Part shown: one piece after another, positions 1-6,534 of the stretch
Position numbering within the stretch: position 1 is the first letter of the stretch
How the letters are laid out: every line of letters begins with the position of its first letter
Source: G020348185 sp964525045
GTDB taxonomy: Bacteria > Nitrospirota > Nitrospiria > Nitrospirales > UBA8639
Assembly: GCA_964525045.1 (NCBI GenBank)
Contig: CAZGFD010000006.1
Span: 1 to 64,000 of the forward strand
Direction of reading: 5' to 3'
Length of the DNA: 64,000 nucleotides
Made by a program: the position numbers and the translations under genes
Notes under the pieces: model-generated
What the model saw: the letters and a program-made list of their open reading frames with translations, nothing else
What the model was told of the DNA's origin: nothing
Databases searched by the model: none

Positions 1-1
1 C

Positions 2-133
2 TCACGCGCAACCCGACTCGTCTGGCCCCTTGACAGCTTTTTTCATACGTGACCCTTTGAGTTTCCGGTTGACCCATTGCGGCGTTTGGCCTCGATGTTT
101 GGCGATCTCCGAGCCCGATGCCCATTTCGTCAT
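2..133 (-). CDS. Small basic protein with HTH-like segment (hypothetical)
   Basis: A 43-codon reading frame starts at ATG 133 and stops at the left edge of the window. A purine-rich stretch (TAGGA) lies about 5 bases before the ATG, a plausible ribosome binding site. Residues 7-27 read like a helix-turn-helix (SEIAKHRGQTPQWVNRKL) and the C-terminus is lysine-rich. I do not recognise a family. It could be a small DNA-binding protein of the island or a remnant of a longer gene. The call rests on the start signal and the HTH-like pattern only. Confidence 0.35.
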   Translation of the reverse strand: MTKWASGSEIAKHRGQTPQWVNRKLKGSRMKKAVKGPDESGCA

Positions 134-373
134 GAATTCCTACCATACCGGGCCGGTCAAAAATTGTAAACCTGAAACTGAAACACATCACGCATTTCCG
201 CACCTAGCGATTTCATGCGGGGGAGGCCGAGCCGCAGTCCTTTTGTCCAGGAAGGACCCGCTCTTCTTCGCCAAACATCAGGTGGCCGAGTGAGCCTTCA
301 TCAGAATGGTGCACCTGCGGGCTTCCTTCATTCCGCATGTGCCTGTTATATCAAGTCAAGCAGCCACCATTTT
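134..373. other. Intergenic, no gene seen
   Basis: No convincing coding frame or RNA. It contains one copy of a TGAAACC-type intergenic motif at 166-187 (AAACCTGAAACTGAAAC), which recurs in several other intergenic regions of the window. Confidence 0.4.
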
Positions 374-754
374 TCAATTTGTAAAAAACCACCCCAGGAA
401 TGCAATTCCTACCACCCATAAAATAATGATCACCGCTCCCGCCACCAAATTTTTCGGAAGACCGGCTTGCTTTTCCGCTGTGGCTCGATGTTCATCCATC
501 AAGCCAGGTGGCACCAGACGAATAACCAGTAAAATGCCAAGCGGCAAAAGTATCAGATCGTCAAGATAGCCAAGGACAGGGATAAAGTCGGGGATCAGAT
601 CAATGGGGCTCAAGGCATAGGCTGTCACTAAAATCGCCGCAGCTTTTGCATACCATGGCACGCGGGGATCACGGGAAGCCAGATAAACAGCGTATACATC
701 CCGTTTAACTAAGGCGGCCCATTGCCGAATTCGACCCCAAAACATAAAAACCAA
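374..754 (-). CDS. YkvA/DUF1232 family membrane protein
   Basis: The 126-residue protein has the DUF1232 core at about residues 35-75: DPRVPWYAKAAAILVTAYALSP followed by IDLIPDFIPVLGYLDDL, a short amphipathic/membrane motif shared by YkvA proteins. A second hydrophobic segment near the C-terminus (about 103-124) would anchor it in the inner membrane. The family has no defined reaction, though members often sit in stress and efflux loci. It is transcribed leftward, separated from the mer-type regulator by about 120 bases, so it is probably its own unit. Family call firm, function unknown. Confidence 0.85.
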   Translation of the reverse strand: MVFMFWGRIRQWAALVKRDVYAVYLASRDPRVPWYAKAAAILVTAYALSPIDLIPDFIPVLGYLDDLILLPLGILLVIRLVPPGLMDEHRATAEKQAGLPKNLVAGAVIIILWVVGIAFLGWFFTN

Positions 755-874
755 TTTTTCCCTTGGGATTCCGAGTATTATATAAGTGCAAGGTCCCGGA
801 AGAACTATCTTTGGCCTTCGACGCCATAACCGAGACTTAGAGCCCGACCTAAATCACCTCCAGAAATAATACAT

Positions 875-1276
875 TCACCGATTTTTTGGCTCAAACAGCG
901 CGTCAATTATGGGACATTCAGGGACCTGTTTCCCTTGGCACTGTGCGGATATCGCCGCGAGGGTCTTTTCCAGTCTTCGCAAATCGGCCACTTTTCCCCG
1001 TACGGATGACAAATGCCGATCTGTCACGTCTTTGACTTGCTTACAGGTATACCGACGGCCGTCAACAAGTTCTAACAATGCCCGAATATCATCCAGAGAA
1101 AAGCCCAACTCCCGACTCCGCCTAATAAATACCAGCCGCTTGATCTGATCCGCCCCATATACCCGGTGCCCTCCTTCGGTGCGTAAGGGTTTTGGCAACA
1201 ATCCAATTTTTTCATAGAACCGGATGGTCTCAATCTTACACCCTGTCTTTCGGGACAATCCCCCAATGGTCACCAC
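875..1276 (-). CDS. merR: MerR-family metal-responsive regulator
   Basis: The 133-residue protein has an N-terminal MerR winged HTH (ETIRFYEKIGLLP, residues 16-28), a coiled-coil dimer helix (about 80-115) and a C-terminal metal loop. Cysteines at 78, 113 and 121 match in spacing the three Hg(II) ligands of classical MerR (C82, C117, C126), so mercury is the likeliest inducer. It is divergent from the merT-like gene, and the 77-bp gap carries a typical MerR promoter (1300-1330). MerR proteins bind there as repressors and, with metal, untwist the over-long spacer to activate. The absence of a reductase gene in the cluster leaves some doubt about the natural metal. Confidence 0.9.
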   Translation of the reverse strand: MVTIGGLSRKTGCKIETIRFYEKIGLLPKPLRTEGGHRVYGADQIKRLVFIRRSRELGFSLDDIRALLELVDGRRYTCKQVKDVTDRHLSSVRGKVADLRRLEKTLAAISAQCQGKQVPECPIIDALFEPKNR

Positions 1277-1299
1277 GGTCTGGCTCCTTTAAAAATTCC

Positions 1300-1330
1300 T
1301 TGCATCTGTAGTTACTACAGGTTCTACCAT
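1300..1330 (+). promoter_or_regulatory. MerR-type promoter/operator for the merT operon
   Basis: A -35 box TTGCAT (1300-1305) and a -10 box TACCAT (1325-1330) are separated by 19 bp rather than 17. The spacer holds a perfect dyad CTGTAG-TTA-CTACAG (1306-1320). Over-long spacer plus central dyad is the hallmark of promoters activated by DNA distortion by MerR proteins. The merT-like start follows at 1354. Confidence 0.85.
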
Positions 1331-1353
1331 ATCCCTGAGGAAGGAGGAAAGCT

Positions 1354-1701
1354 GTGATGAAAACACAAGAAGTCTATGCGGCCGGAGGGTTAGTGGGTGC
1401 CGTTCTGGCCTCCACCTGCTGTGTCGCCCCGTTCGTTTTTCTTCTGCTTGGCATTAGCGGGGCTTGGATTAGTCATCTGACGGCGCTGGCGCCGTTTCAA
1501 CCAATCTTTCTACTCACCAGCCTTGGGTTTTTGGCTGTCAGTTTTTGGAAAGTGTATGGCAAGTCCCGAGGGTCCCGTGAGGAAAGCCCCTCTTGCGGGA
1601 CGTCTCGATCAGACCGAACCGTCAAAATCGTTTTGTGGATGGCCACCCTCATTATTGTGACAGCCATCAGTGTGGAACGGTTGGGGGCCTTATTCTTGTG
1701 A
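1354..1701 (+). CDS. merT: MerT-like mercuric ion transporter
   Basis: A 115-residue inner-membrane protein with three predicted membrane segments (about 8-32, 48-66, 92-110). The first carries the diagnostic vicinal pair C22-C23 (STCCVAPF), which in MerT accepts Hg(II) from MerP and passes it inward. The cytoplasmic loop keeps only one cysteine (C81), whereas classical MerT has two. It starts behind AAGGAGGAAAGCTGTG and is followed 11 bases later by merP. Without a mercuric reductase in the window, the fate of imported metal is unclear. Confidence 0.9.
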   Translation: MMKTQEVYAAGGLVGAVLASTCCVAPFVFLLLGISGAWISHLTALAPFQPIFLLTSLGFLAVSFWKVYGKSRGSREESPSCGTSRSDRTVKIVLWMATLIIVTAISVERLGALFL

Positions 1702-1712
1702 GAGGCGAGGCG

Positions 1713-2018
1713 ATGAAACGATTAATGGCCATTTTCGGGATCTTCGGACTACTTTCGGTAGGCGGAAACATCGTCGCCAAAGAACAAACGGTGACACTGA
1801 GGGTGGAAAACATGACCTGTTCTCTGTGCCCGGTGACAGTACGAAAGGCCTTGGAGGCGGTCGAGGGCGTTCAGGAGACGAACATCTCTCTTGCAGAGAA
1901 TACGGCGATCATTATCTTTGATGATGACCAAACGGATGTTGATACGTTAATGGCCACAACGACCAATGCGGGATTTCCGTCCGCAGTGGCCAAAGAGGAG
2001 GAAATTGATGATTACTGA
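1713..2018 (+). CDS. merP: MerP-like periplasmic metal-binding protein
   Basis: The 101-residue protein has a signal peptide (about 1-22, MKRLMAIFGIFGLLS...) and one HMA domain with the metal site MTCSLC (C36, C39) followed by PVTVRKAL, as in MerP. The family captures Hg(II) in the periplasm and hands it to MerT by thiol exchange. The ATG at 1713 was chosen over an upstream in-frame start because it places the signal peptide at the N-terminus and has GAGGCGAGG just before it. Its end overlaps the start of the next gene by 11 bases. Confidence 0.92.
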   Translation: MKRLMAIFGIFGLLSVGGNIVAKEQTVTLRVENMTCSLCPVTVRKALEAVEGVQETNISLAENTAIIIFDDDQTDVDTLMATTTNAGFPSAVAKEEEIDDY

Positions 2019-2229
2019 AACCAAGGATCTAAACCTGGAGTCTACCATTACCTGCCCCGAGTGTGGGTTTCAAAAACGGGAAACGATGCCCATGAATTCT
2101 TGTCAGGTGTTCTACCAGTGCAGGTGTTGCCAGGCGACCCTTCGGCCCAAGAGGGGGGATTGCTGTGTGTTCTGTTCATTCGGATCGACGCAGTGTCCTC
2201 CGGTCCAGCTGGCCCGTCAATCCGAATGA
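2008..2229 (+). CDS. GDCCVxC-domain Cys-rich protein
   Basis: A 73-residue soluble protein with eleven cysteines: a CPEC knuckle (C16, C19), a CRCC cluster (C38, C40, C41), and the signature GDCCVFCSFGSTQCPP (residues 50-65). The signature identifies the GDCCVxC family, some members of which are selenoproteins; here all positions are encoded as Cys. The family is commonly found with mer genes and presumably binds or relays thiophilic metals in the cytoplasm, but its activity is not established. The start ATG lies in the merP 3' end behind AGAGGAGG, indicating translational coupling. Confidence 0.85.
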   Translation: MITETKDLNLESTITCPECGFQKRETMPMNSCQVFYQCRCCQATLRPKRGDCCVFCSFGSTQCPPVQLARQSE

Positions 2230-2270
2230 GAATGGCCCCAAGTCACTAAGCCTTTGGGGGTTGGCACCTG

Positions 2271-2642
2271 ATGAAATTCAATTCAGCGATGGGTGTTCTG
2301 GGTCTAATTCTCCCGCTCAGCACGGCATTACCCGCCGATGGATCAGGAACGTATCACATTACGATGGAACAGCCAGCCCCGTATTACTCCCCCTTCATGG
2401 CGACCATACCGGCAGGAAGCCGAATTCAGTGGGATAATAAGACTGCCACAGCCCATACCGTCACCCACGAAGGGTGTCTTACCGGAAAAGCTTGTGTCTT
2501 TGATTCCGGTTCAGTAGCTCCTGGAAAAAGTTTTAGTCTCTCACTCCTTCAACCGGGTACCTATGCTTACTACTGTCAGTTGCACCCGATCATGCGGGGA
2601 GTCATAACAGTCTTAACCCAAGAGTCAAATGGGAAGAGATGA
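2271..2642 (+). CDS. Cupredoxin-domain exported copper protein
   Basis: A 123-residue protein with a signal peptide (about 1-22) and a single plastocyanin/amicyanin-like domain. The type 1 copper ligands are visible: a His in AHTVTHEG (H62 or H66) and the C-terminal set C102-H105-M108 in YYCQLHPIMRG. C69 and C75 could form a disulphide. It presumably acts in the periplasm in copper binding or electron transfer. It sits 41 bases after the GDCCVxC gene and is co-directional, so it probably belongs to the same transcript, linking the mer-type cluster to copper. Confidence 0.88.
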   Translation: MKFNSAMGVLGLILPLSTALPADGSGTYHITMEQPAPYYSPFMATIPAGSRIQWDNKTATAHTVTHEGCLTGKACVFDSGSVAPGKSFSLSLLQPGTYAYYCQLHPIMRGVITVLTQESNGKR

Positions 2643-2829
2643 AAGGCATTGAATAGGACCGGACAATGGGTGTTCCAAATTTTCGCCATTAGAGGAAAAC
2701 GAGGAGCTAGATCCTATGCCAAAAGTGACGAACCGTCTCCTTCTCGGGGCTGTGTCCCCCAGTGCACAAATAGTGGCCTCCTAGTGATTATCGAGCAAAT
2801 GATTAAAATAAAAGCGGGAACTCGCCCAC

Positions 2830-3234
2830 ATGGCCAGCCCTAAATCTTTTCAACACGAGGATTGGGTCAGCAGCTCACGCGCCTATCTTCTCGCCTGGGG
2901 ATTGCCGGGAATCATTCTCGTCGTGGGAATCTTTTTGGATCCGTCCACGAGAACGGTACTGTGGGTGGGTGCGTTGGTGTGGAAGGGAGCAGCATGCGTA
3001 GCCAACGCGGCCCGGTGCGGGCGGACGCATTGTTATTTTACCGGACCGTATTTCTTGATCCTAGCCATCGTGACTGCATTACATGGCTACCAGATTGTCT
3101 GGCTCGGAGCGTATGGCTGGGTATGGCTGGGCCTGATGATTGTCGGTGGGGGCGGAGCGTTGTGGTTCTTCACCGAAAAAGCCTGGGGAAGGTTTATTAA
3201 GAAACCAAAAGCATCACTGACCGTAATTCGTTAG
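2830..3234 (+). CDS. Integral membrane protein with NAARCGRTHCYFTGP motif
   Basis: A 134-residue protein with about four membrane segments (18-37, 42-56, 71-86, 97-113). Between segments 2 and 3 lies CVANAARCGRTHCYFTGP, three cysteines in a compact loop that looks like a metal or thiol site. I have seen similar proteins beside metal-resistance genes but know no assigned function. It is preceded by a 187-base gap without a recognisable gene and followed 4 bases later by a secreted protein. A role in metal transport is inference from context. Confidence 0.7.
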   Translation: MASPKSFQHEDWVSSSRAYLLAWGLPGIILVVGIFLDPSTRTVLWVGALVWKGAACVANAARCGRTHCYFTGPYFLILAIVTALHGYQIVWLGAYGWVWLGLMIVGGGGALWFFTEKAWGRFIKKPKASLTVIR

Positions 3235-3238
3235 AAAA

Positions 3239-3583
3239 ATGCATAGACTGAAATGGTGTGCGTATCTTCTGGCCGTGGTTTCCTGTTTAAACTCCCATCC
3301 TTCCTGGGCAAGAGCAGACCCTTCTTCCAATACCGTAAATAAGTCCATCGCTGAAGTTGACGGGCTGCATGAACAATTTCAATTTTATGCCGGCCTCAAT
3401 CACATTGATGAGACCCTTCAGATTTTTCCCACCGATCCTCGTCTCCACAGAAAACGTGGCGATGTTTTGATGCTTTCTCCGTTGAATGAGGCAATCTCAC
3501 CATATACCTATGAACAGCGGATGTCCGGTTTGGGATTCAGTCCAATAAGACTCAAAAACAGAGACCATAAACCTTCCTTATAG
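3239..3583 (+). CDS. Exported hypothetical protein, degenerate TPR-like
   Basis: The 114-residue product begins with a clear signal peptide (about 1-25, cleavage after SWARA). The mature part contains DPRLHRKRGDVLMLSPLNEA, which resembles one helical hairpin of a TPR motif, but only one unit is present. Start is 4 bases after the preceding membrane protein gene, so the two are probably co-transcribed. Function unknown; it may be a shortened relic of a longer TPR protein. Confidence 0.55.
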   Translation: MHRLKWCAYLLAVVSCLNSHPSWARADPSSNTVNKSIAEVDGLHEQFQFYAGLNHIDETLQIFPTDPRLHRKRGDVLMLSPLNEAISPYTYEQRMSGLGFSPIRLKNRDHKPSL

Positions 3584-3660
3584 CAAGCTCCCAATTTCGG
3601 ATTTCGTATAGACCGGTCAACAGGATGCCTCCCCCTCTTCCCCTAAGATAATCTTCCTTC

Positions 3661-3692
3661 TTGACTCCGTACCATAGTACAGGGTGTATGCT
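3661..3692 (+). promoter_or_regulatory. MerR-type autoregulated promoter, apparently leaderless
   Basis: TTGACT (3661-3666) and TATGCT (3687-3692) are separated by 20 bp (19 if GTATGC is used). The spacer holds the dyad CCGTAC-CATA-GTACAG, very close to the classical mer operator. Transcription would start about 7 bases after the -10 box, at or next to the ATG at 3699. Confidence 0.8.
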
Positions 3693-3698
3693 GTCGTT

Positions 3699-4109
3699 AT
3701 GAGGATCGGTCAAGTCGCCAAACAGGCTGGGGTGGGAATAGAAACTATTCGCTTTTATGAGCGAAAAGGATTACTAGAGCAGCCGCCACGGACTAATAGC
3801 GGATTTCGCAGGTATCCGAAAGAAGCCGTTGAAAAAATCCGATTTATCAAACGAGCAAAGGAGCTGGGTTTCTCTTTAACAGAAATTATCGAACTTCTTT
3901 CGTTCCAAACCAACCCCAATGCCACCTGTGCGGAGGTGAAACAACGCGCCGAAGCCAAAATGTCCGCCATTCAAGAACGAGTGAAAGATCTTCAAAGGAT
4001 GAACCGCGCTCTGGCCAGGCTCGTGGCATCCTGTAGTGGACGCGGTCCCATTGATCACTGTCCCATCATTGATTGTTTTGGGACAAACAAAAAGGAGGTA
4101 TCTCAATGA
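3699..4109 (+). CDS. MerR-family metal-responsive regulator (second copy)
   Basis: A 136-residue MerR protein: HTH at about 4-27 (ETIRFYERKGLL), dimer coiled coil about 78-112, and C77, C112 and C121 in the positions of the MerR mercury triad, plus an extra C126. A GTG at 3684 is in frame but lies inside the promoter, so ATG 3699 is preferred. The gene sits downstream of its own operator and overlaps the next gene by 4 bases, so regulator and thioredoxin-like protein form an autoregulated two-gene unit. It is about 50% similar by eye to the regulator at 875-1276, suggesting related but distinct metal sensing. Confidence 0.88.
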   Translation: MRIGQVAKQAGVGIETIRFYERKGLLEQPPRTNSGFRRYPKEAVEKIRFIKRAKELGFSLTEIIELLSFQTNPNATCAEVKQRAEAKMSAIQERVKDLQRMNRALARLVASCSGRGPIDHCPIIDCFGTNKKEVSQ

Positions 4110-4375
4110 GCACCTCACGTCGTATTGAAATTTTCAGTGCCGGCTGTCAGGTCTGTGAGGACACCATCGCGCTGGTGAAACACCTTGCCTGCCCATCCTG
4201 TGAGGTAACCGTCCTTAACATGAAAGACAAGGATACAGCCAACCGCGCAAAGAAGCTCGGGATTCGGACTATTCCGGCTGTGTTGATTGATGGGCAGTTG
4301 GCTGAGTGCTGTGCCGACAGAGGACCCACTGAGAGTGCCTTAAAGGCTGCCGGAATAGGAACCCCCTTGGCTTAA
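4106..4375 (+). CDS. Small thioredoxin-fold protein
   Basis: An 89-residue protein without signal peptide. It has the thioredoxin/glutaredoxin pattern: active site SAGCQVC (C14, C17), a cis-proline loop RTIPAVLIDG (P57) and additional pairs C29/C32 and C68-C69. It probably acts as a cytoplasmic thiol-disulphide or metal-relay protein. The start codon overlaps the stop of the MerR gene (ATGA) and is preceded by AAAGGAGGTA, which supports the chosen start. Co-expression with a Hg-type MerR suggests a role in buffering thiophilic metals. Confidence 0.85.
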   Translation: MSTSRRIEIFSAGCQVCEDTIALVKHLACPSCEVTVLNMKDKDTANRAKKLGIRTIPAVLIDGQLAECCADRGPTESALKAAGIGTPLA

Positions 4376-4720
4376 GCGAAATTTTCGTTGAAAACAAGAG
4401 CCCCAACCCAAGTACAGTATCAAATACATGGATAACCACGGGAAACCTGGGGCTCGTGTCTCTTCACTTTGTTGTATAACAATACTATCGCTCTTTGCTC
4501 TCGGGGCTGCTGGAAAGGGAGTATTCACAGGCTATATTGACTGTCTTTTTGTTCATACCTTCGCTGTCTCAATTTGCCTTTTGGATACCGCTTTTGGGCG
4601 GAAATTGCTAGGCGGAGTGGCACATTGAAGCGAACCCCAAGATTTTCTAATTTGGTTAGCATACCATTGCGAATGGTTTCTTGCCTGGAAGGACTCGATG
4701 AACTATACTATTTTGTCGAT
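4376..4720. other. Intergenic between metal regulator unit and cus-type operon
   Basis: No convincing gene. GAGCCCCA near 4400 can pair with TGGGGCTC near 4450 across a loop of about 40 bases, possibly a weak terminator for the MerR/thioredoxin unit. A perfect palindrome ACCATT-GCG-AATGGT sits at 4663-4677 ahead of the next gene. Confidence 0.4.
4663..4677. promoter_or_regulatory. 15-bp palindrome, candidate operator
   Basis: ACCATTGCGAATGGT, two perfect 6-base arms around GCG, lies 44 bases before the small exported-protein gene that opens the cus-type cluster. No cognate regulator is recognised; the assignment is inference from position and symmetry. Confidence 0.3.
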
Positions 4721-5080
4721 ATGAGCTGTCCCCAAAAACTTTTTGCACCCTTTCTGATTAGCCTTTTCCTTTCGTTCAGCTTCAATGCCTATGCCTGCCT
4801 AGTTCCGATTTATAGCGGCATGAAAGTCAGCCAGGGGAGTGATTGCACCAGCCCTGGAGAAGAGCCGGCTTCGAAATTTTGTGATGGGTTTAAATCCCTT
4901 GCGGTCCAATCCGGACCAGATATTTCCTCGGCAGACTTTTCTAATCTGGTATTTGTTGAGAACGGTCTTTCCCTTGTTCCGGATCCTGTTACACCCAGCC
5001 AATTCCTCCCTCTACCTGCACGAGGGCACGTGGCGCCCCCAAGAGATATCCTTGTCTTCATTTTAGTTTTTCGCATTTGA
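4721..5080 (+). CDS. Exported hypothetical protein ahead of the cus-type efflux genes
   Basis: From ATG 4721 the product is 119 residues with a signal peptide (SCPQKLFAPFLISLFLSFSF, about 2-21) followed by cysteines at about 27, 42 and 55. The C-terminal end is hydrophobic. The frame is open further upstream, but that part looks non-coding and would bury the signal peptide. I do not recognise a family; the position before the outer membrane factor gene suggests a periplasmic accessory of metal efflux. Confidence 0.55.
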   Translation: MSCPQKLFAPFLISLFLSFSFNAYACLVPIYSGMKVSQGSDCTSPGEEPASKFCDGFKSLAVQSGPDISSADFSNLVFVENGLSLVPDPVTPSQFLPLPARGHVAPPRDILVFILVFRI

Positions 5081-5242
5081 TACCCTCCTCGTTTTTCCTT
5101 CGCATCCCTAATTTTCTGATTTAAGAGATCAAACGCCAATCTTTCTGTCCTTCCAGGAAAGATTTTCGAGTCTGGTTTTCATATCTCGGCACACTTCTTT
5201 TAGATTGGGAGATGGGCCAGACCCGTCAGTAGGGAGACTGAT

Positions 5243-6517
5243 ATGAAACGAGGAACAATAATCTTGAATCACATATTTTGGCTCAGCACCTTCATGGTGA
5301 GTCTCTCTGGGCATACCTGGGGAGAGGAGGTGCCCCAGCTAGAGGTGGTCATCGAGCTAGGTCCGTTGGTCCAAGAAGCTTTACAAAACAATCCCGAGTT
5401 GGTGGCCATCCGCGCTCAAGTCGAAGCCCTCCAGGAGCGTGTTCCCCAAAGCCGAACGTTAGAAGACCCCGAATTCACCATTCGACTTTGGAACACGCCG
5501 GAATCGCTGGATCTGACCCGTTCAGAACGAACCATTTATGGGCTCGGACAACGCTTCCCCTTTCCGGGGACGTTATCCAAGCAGGAACACATAGCAGGGA
5601 AAGTCGCCGAACAGGCGAACGAGCGGTTGGCGGCGAAAGAACGCGAAATTATGGCAGCCGTCAAAGTGGCGTACTATGAACTGTTCTATACACATCAAGC
5701 TATTGAGATTCACCATGAGGAGGCGAAGCGGCTTCAGCAATTTTTTAAGACGGCGACTGCCAAGTTTCGTGTCGGCAAAGGTACCCAGGTTGATGTGCTG
5801 AAGGCCCAAGTGGAACAGTCGAAATGGTTTCAGCACCTTCCTCTGCTTGAACAGCAAAGAGAGACGGCCCGGGCCCATCTCAACACCCTTCTCAATCGGG
5901 AGCCGCATGCCCCGATGGGAGTGCCCGGAAAACCCACAGGGACCCCGACAGCTCTGTCCGTTGAACATCTGCAACAACAAGCTCTCCGGCAGCGGCCGGA
6001 GGTTCGTGAAATGGCCCTCGCCATAGAGCAATTTGATTCCTCTATTAAGTTAGCTGAACTCCAAACCTATCCTAAACTCTATGTAGAGGTTCAGCGATGG
6101 CAGAACTACGAGGCTAATGACGGATTCGGGGGCATTATATCTTTGAGCCTGCCGTTTTCATTTTGGACCAAATCGAAATATGAGGCAGGGGTCCGGGAAG
6201 CCAAGGCTCAATGGGAAGCCGCCCAATTCAAGAAAAAAACTTTGGAAAATCTGACGCGATTTCAAGTTCAAGATTTCCTGGCCAAAATCGAGGCAAAAGA
6301 AAAGATTCTGAAATTGTATACGACCACAGTCCTGCCTCAAGCCAAACACACGTTGAAAGCGGCTATCGCCGGCTACCGAACGGATCGCACTGATTTTTTA
6401 GACCTCATCGAGGCTGATCGGGCTTTACTTACCTACCAATTGGAATATGTCCGAGCCTTGGTGGAATGGAAACAATTGCTGGCCAAGCTAGAACGAATCG
6501 TGGGCGCAGACCTGTAG
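5243..6517 (+). CDS. cusC: TolC-family outer membrane efflux protein (CusC-type)
   Basis: A 424-residue protein with a signal peptide (about 1-26) and two outer-membrane-efflux-protein repeats rich in long helices (about 45-230 and 250-420), as in TolC/CusC. It should form the trimeric outer membrane channel of a tripartite pump. A GGGAGACTGAT ribosome site precedes the ATG. The next gene is the adaptor, 17 bases downstream, and then the RND pump, giving the order C-B-A. No N-terminal lipobox is seen, so unlike E. coli CusC it is probably not lipidated. Confidence 0.88.
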   Translation: MKRGTIILNHIFWLSTFMVSLSGHTWGEEVPQLEVVIELGPLVQEALQNNPELVAIRAQVEALQERVPQSRTLEDPEFTIRLWNTPESLDLTRSERTIYGLGQRFPFPGTLSKQEHIAGKVAEQANERLAAKEREIMAAVKVAYYELFYTHQAIEIHHEEAKRLQQFFKTATAKFRVGKGTQVDVLKAQVEQSKWFQHLPLLEQQRETARAHLNTLLNREPHAPMGVPGKPTGTPTALSVEHLQQQALRQRPEVREMALAIEQFDSSIKLAELQTYPKLYVEVQRWQNYEANDGFGGIISLSLPFSFWTKSKYEAGVREAKAQWEAAQFKKKTLENLTRFQVQDFLAKIEAKEKILKLYTTTVLPQAKHTLKAAIAGYRTDRTDFLDLIEADRALLTYQLEYVRALVEWKQLLAKLERIVGADL

Positions 6518-6534
6518 AAAGGAGGGGGTCGGAC

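Noticed and set aside
2649..2843. A 64-codon forward frame between the cupredoxin gene and the membrane protein gene
   Set aside because: No ribosome site, no domain, low-complexity composition, and it overlaps the better supported gene at 2830.
4428..4628. Possible 66-residue membrane peptide ahead of the cus-type cluster
   Set aside because: No ribosome site upstream and no sign of conservation in the codon pattern; kept as intergenic.
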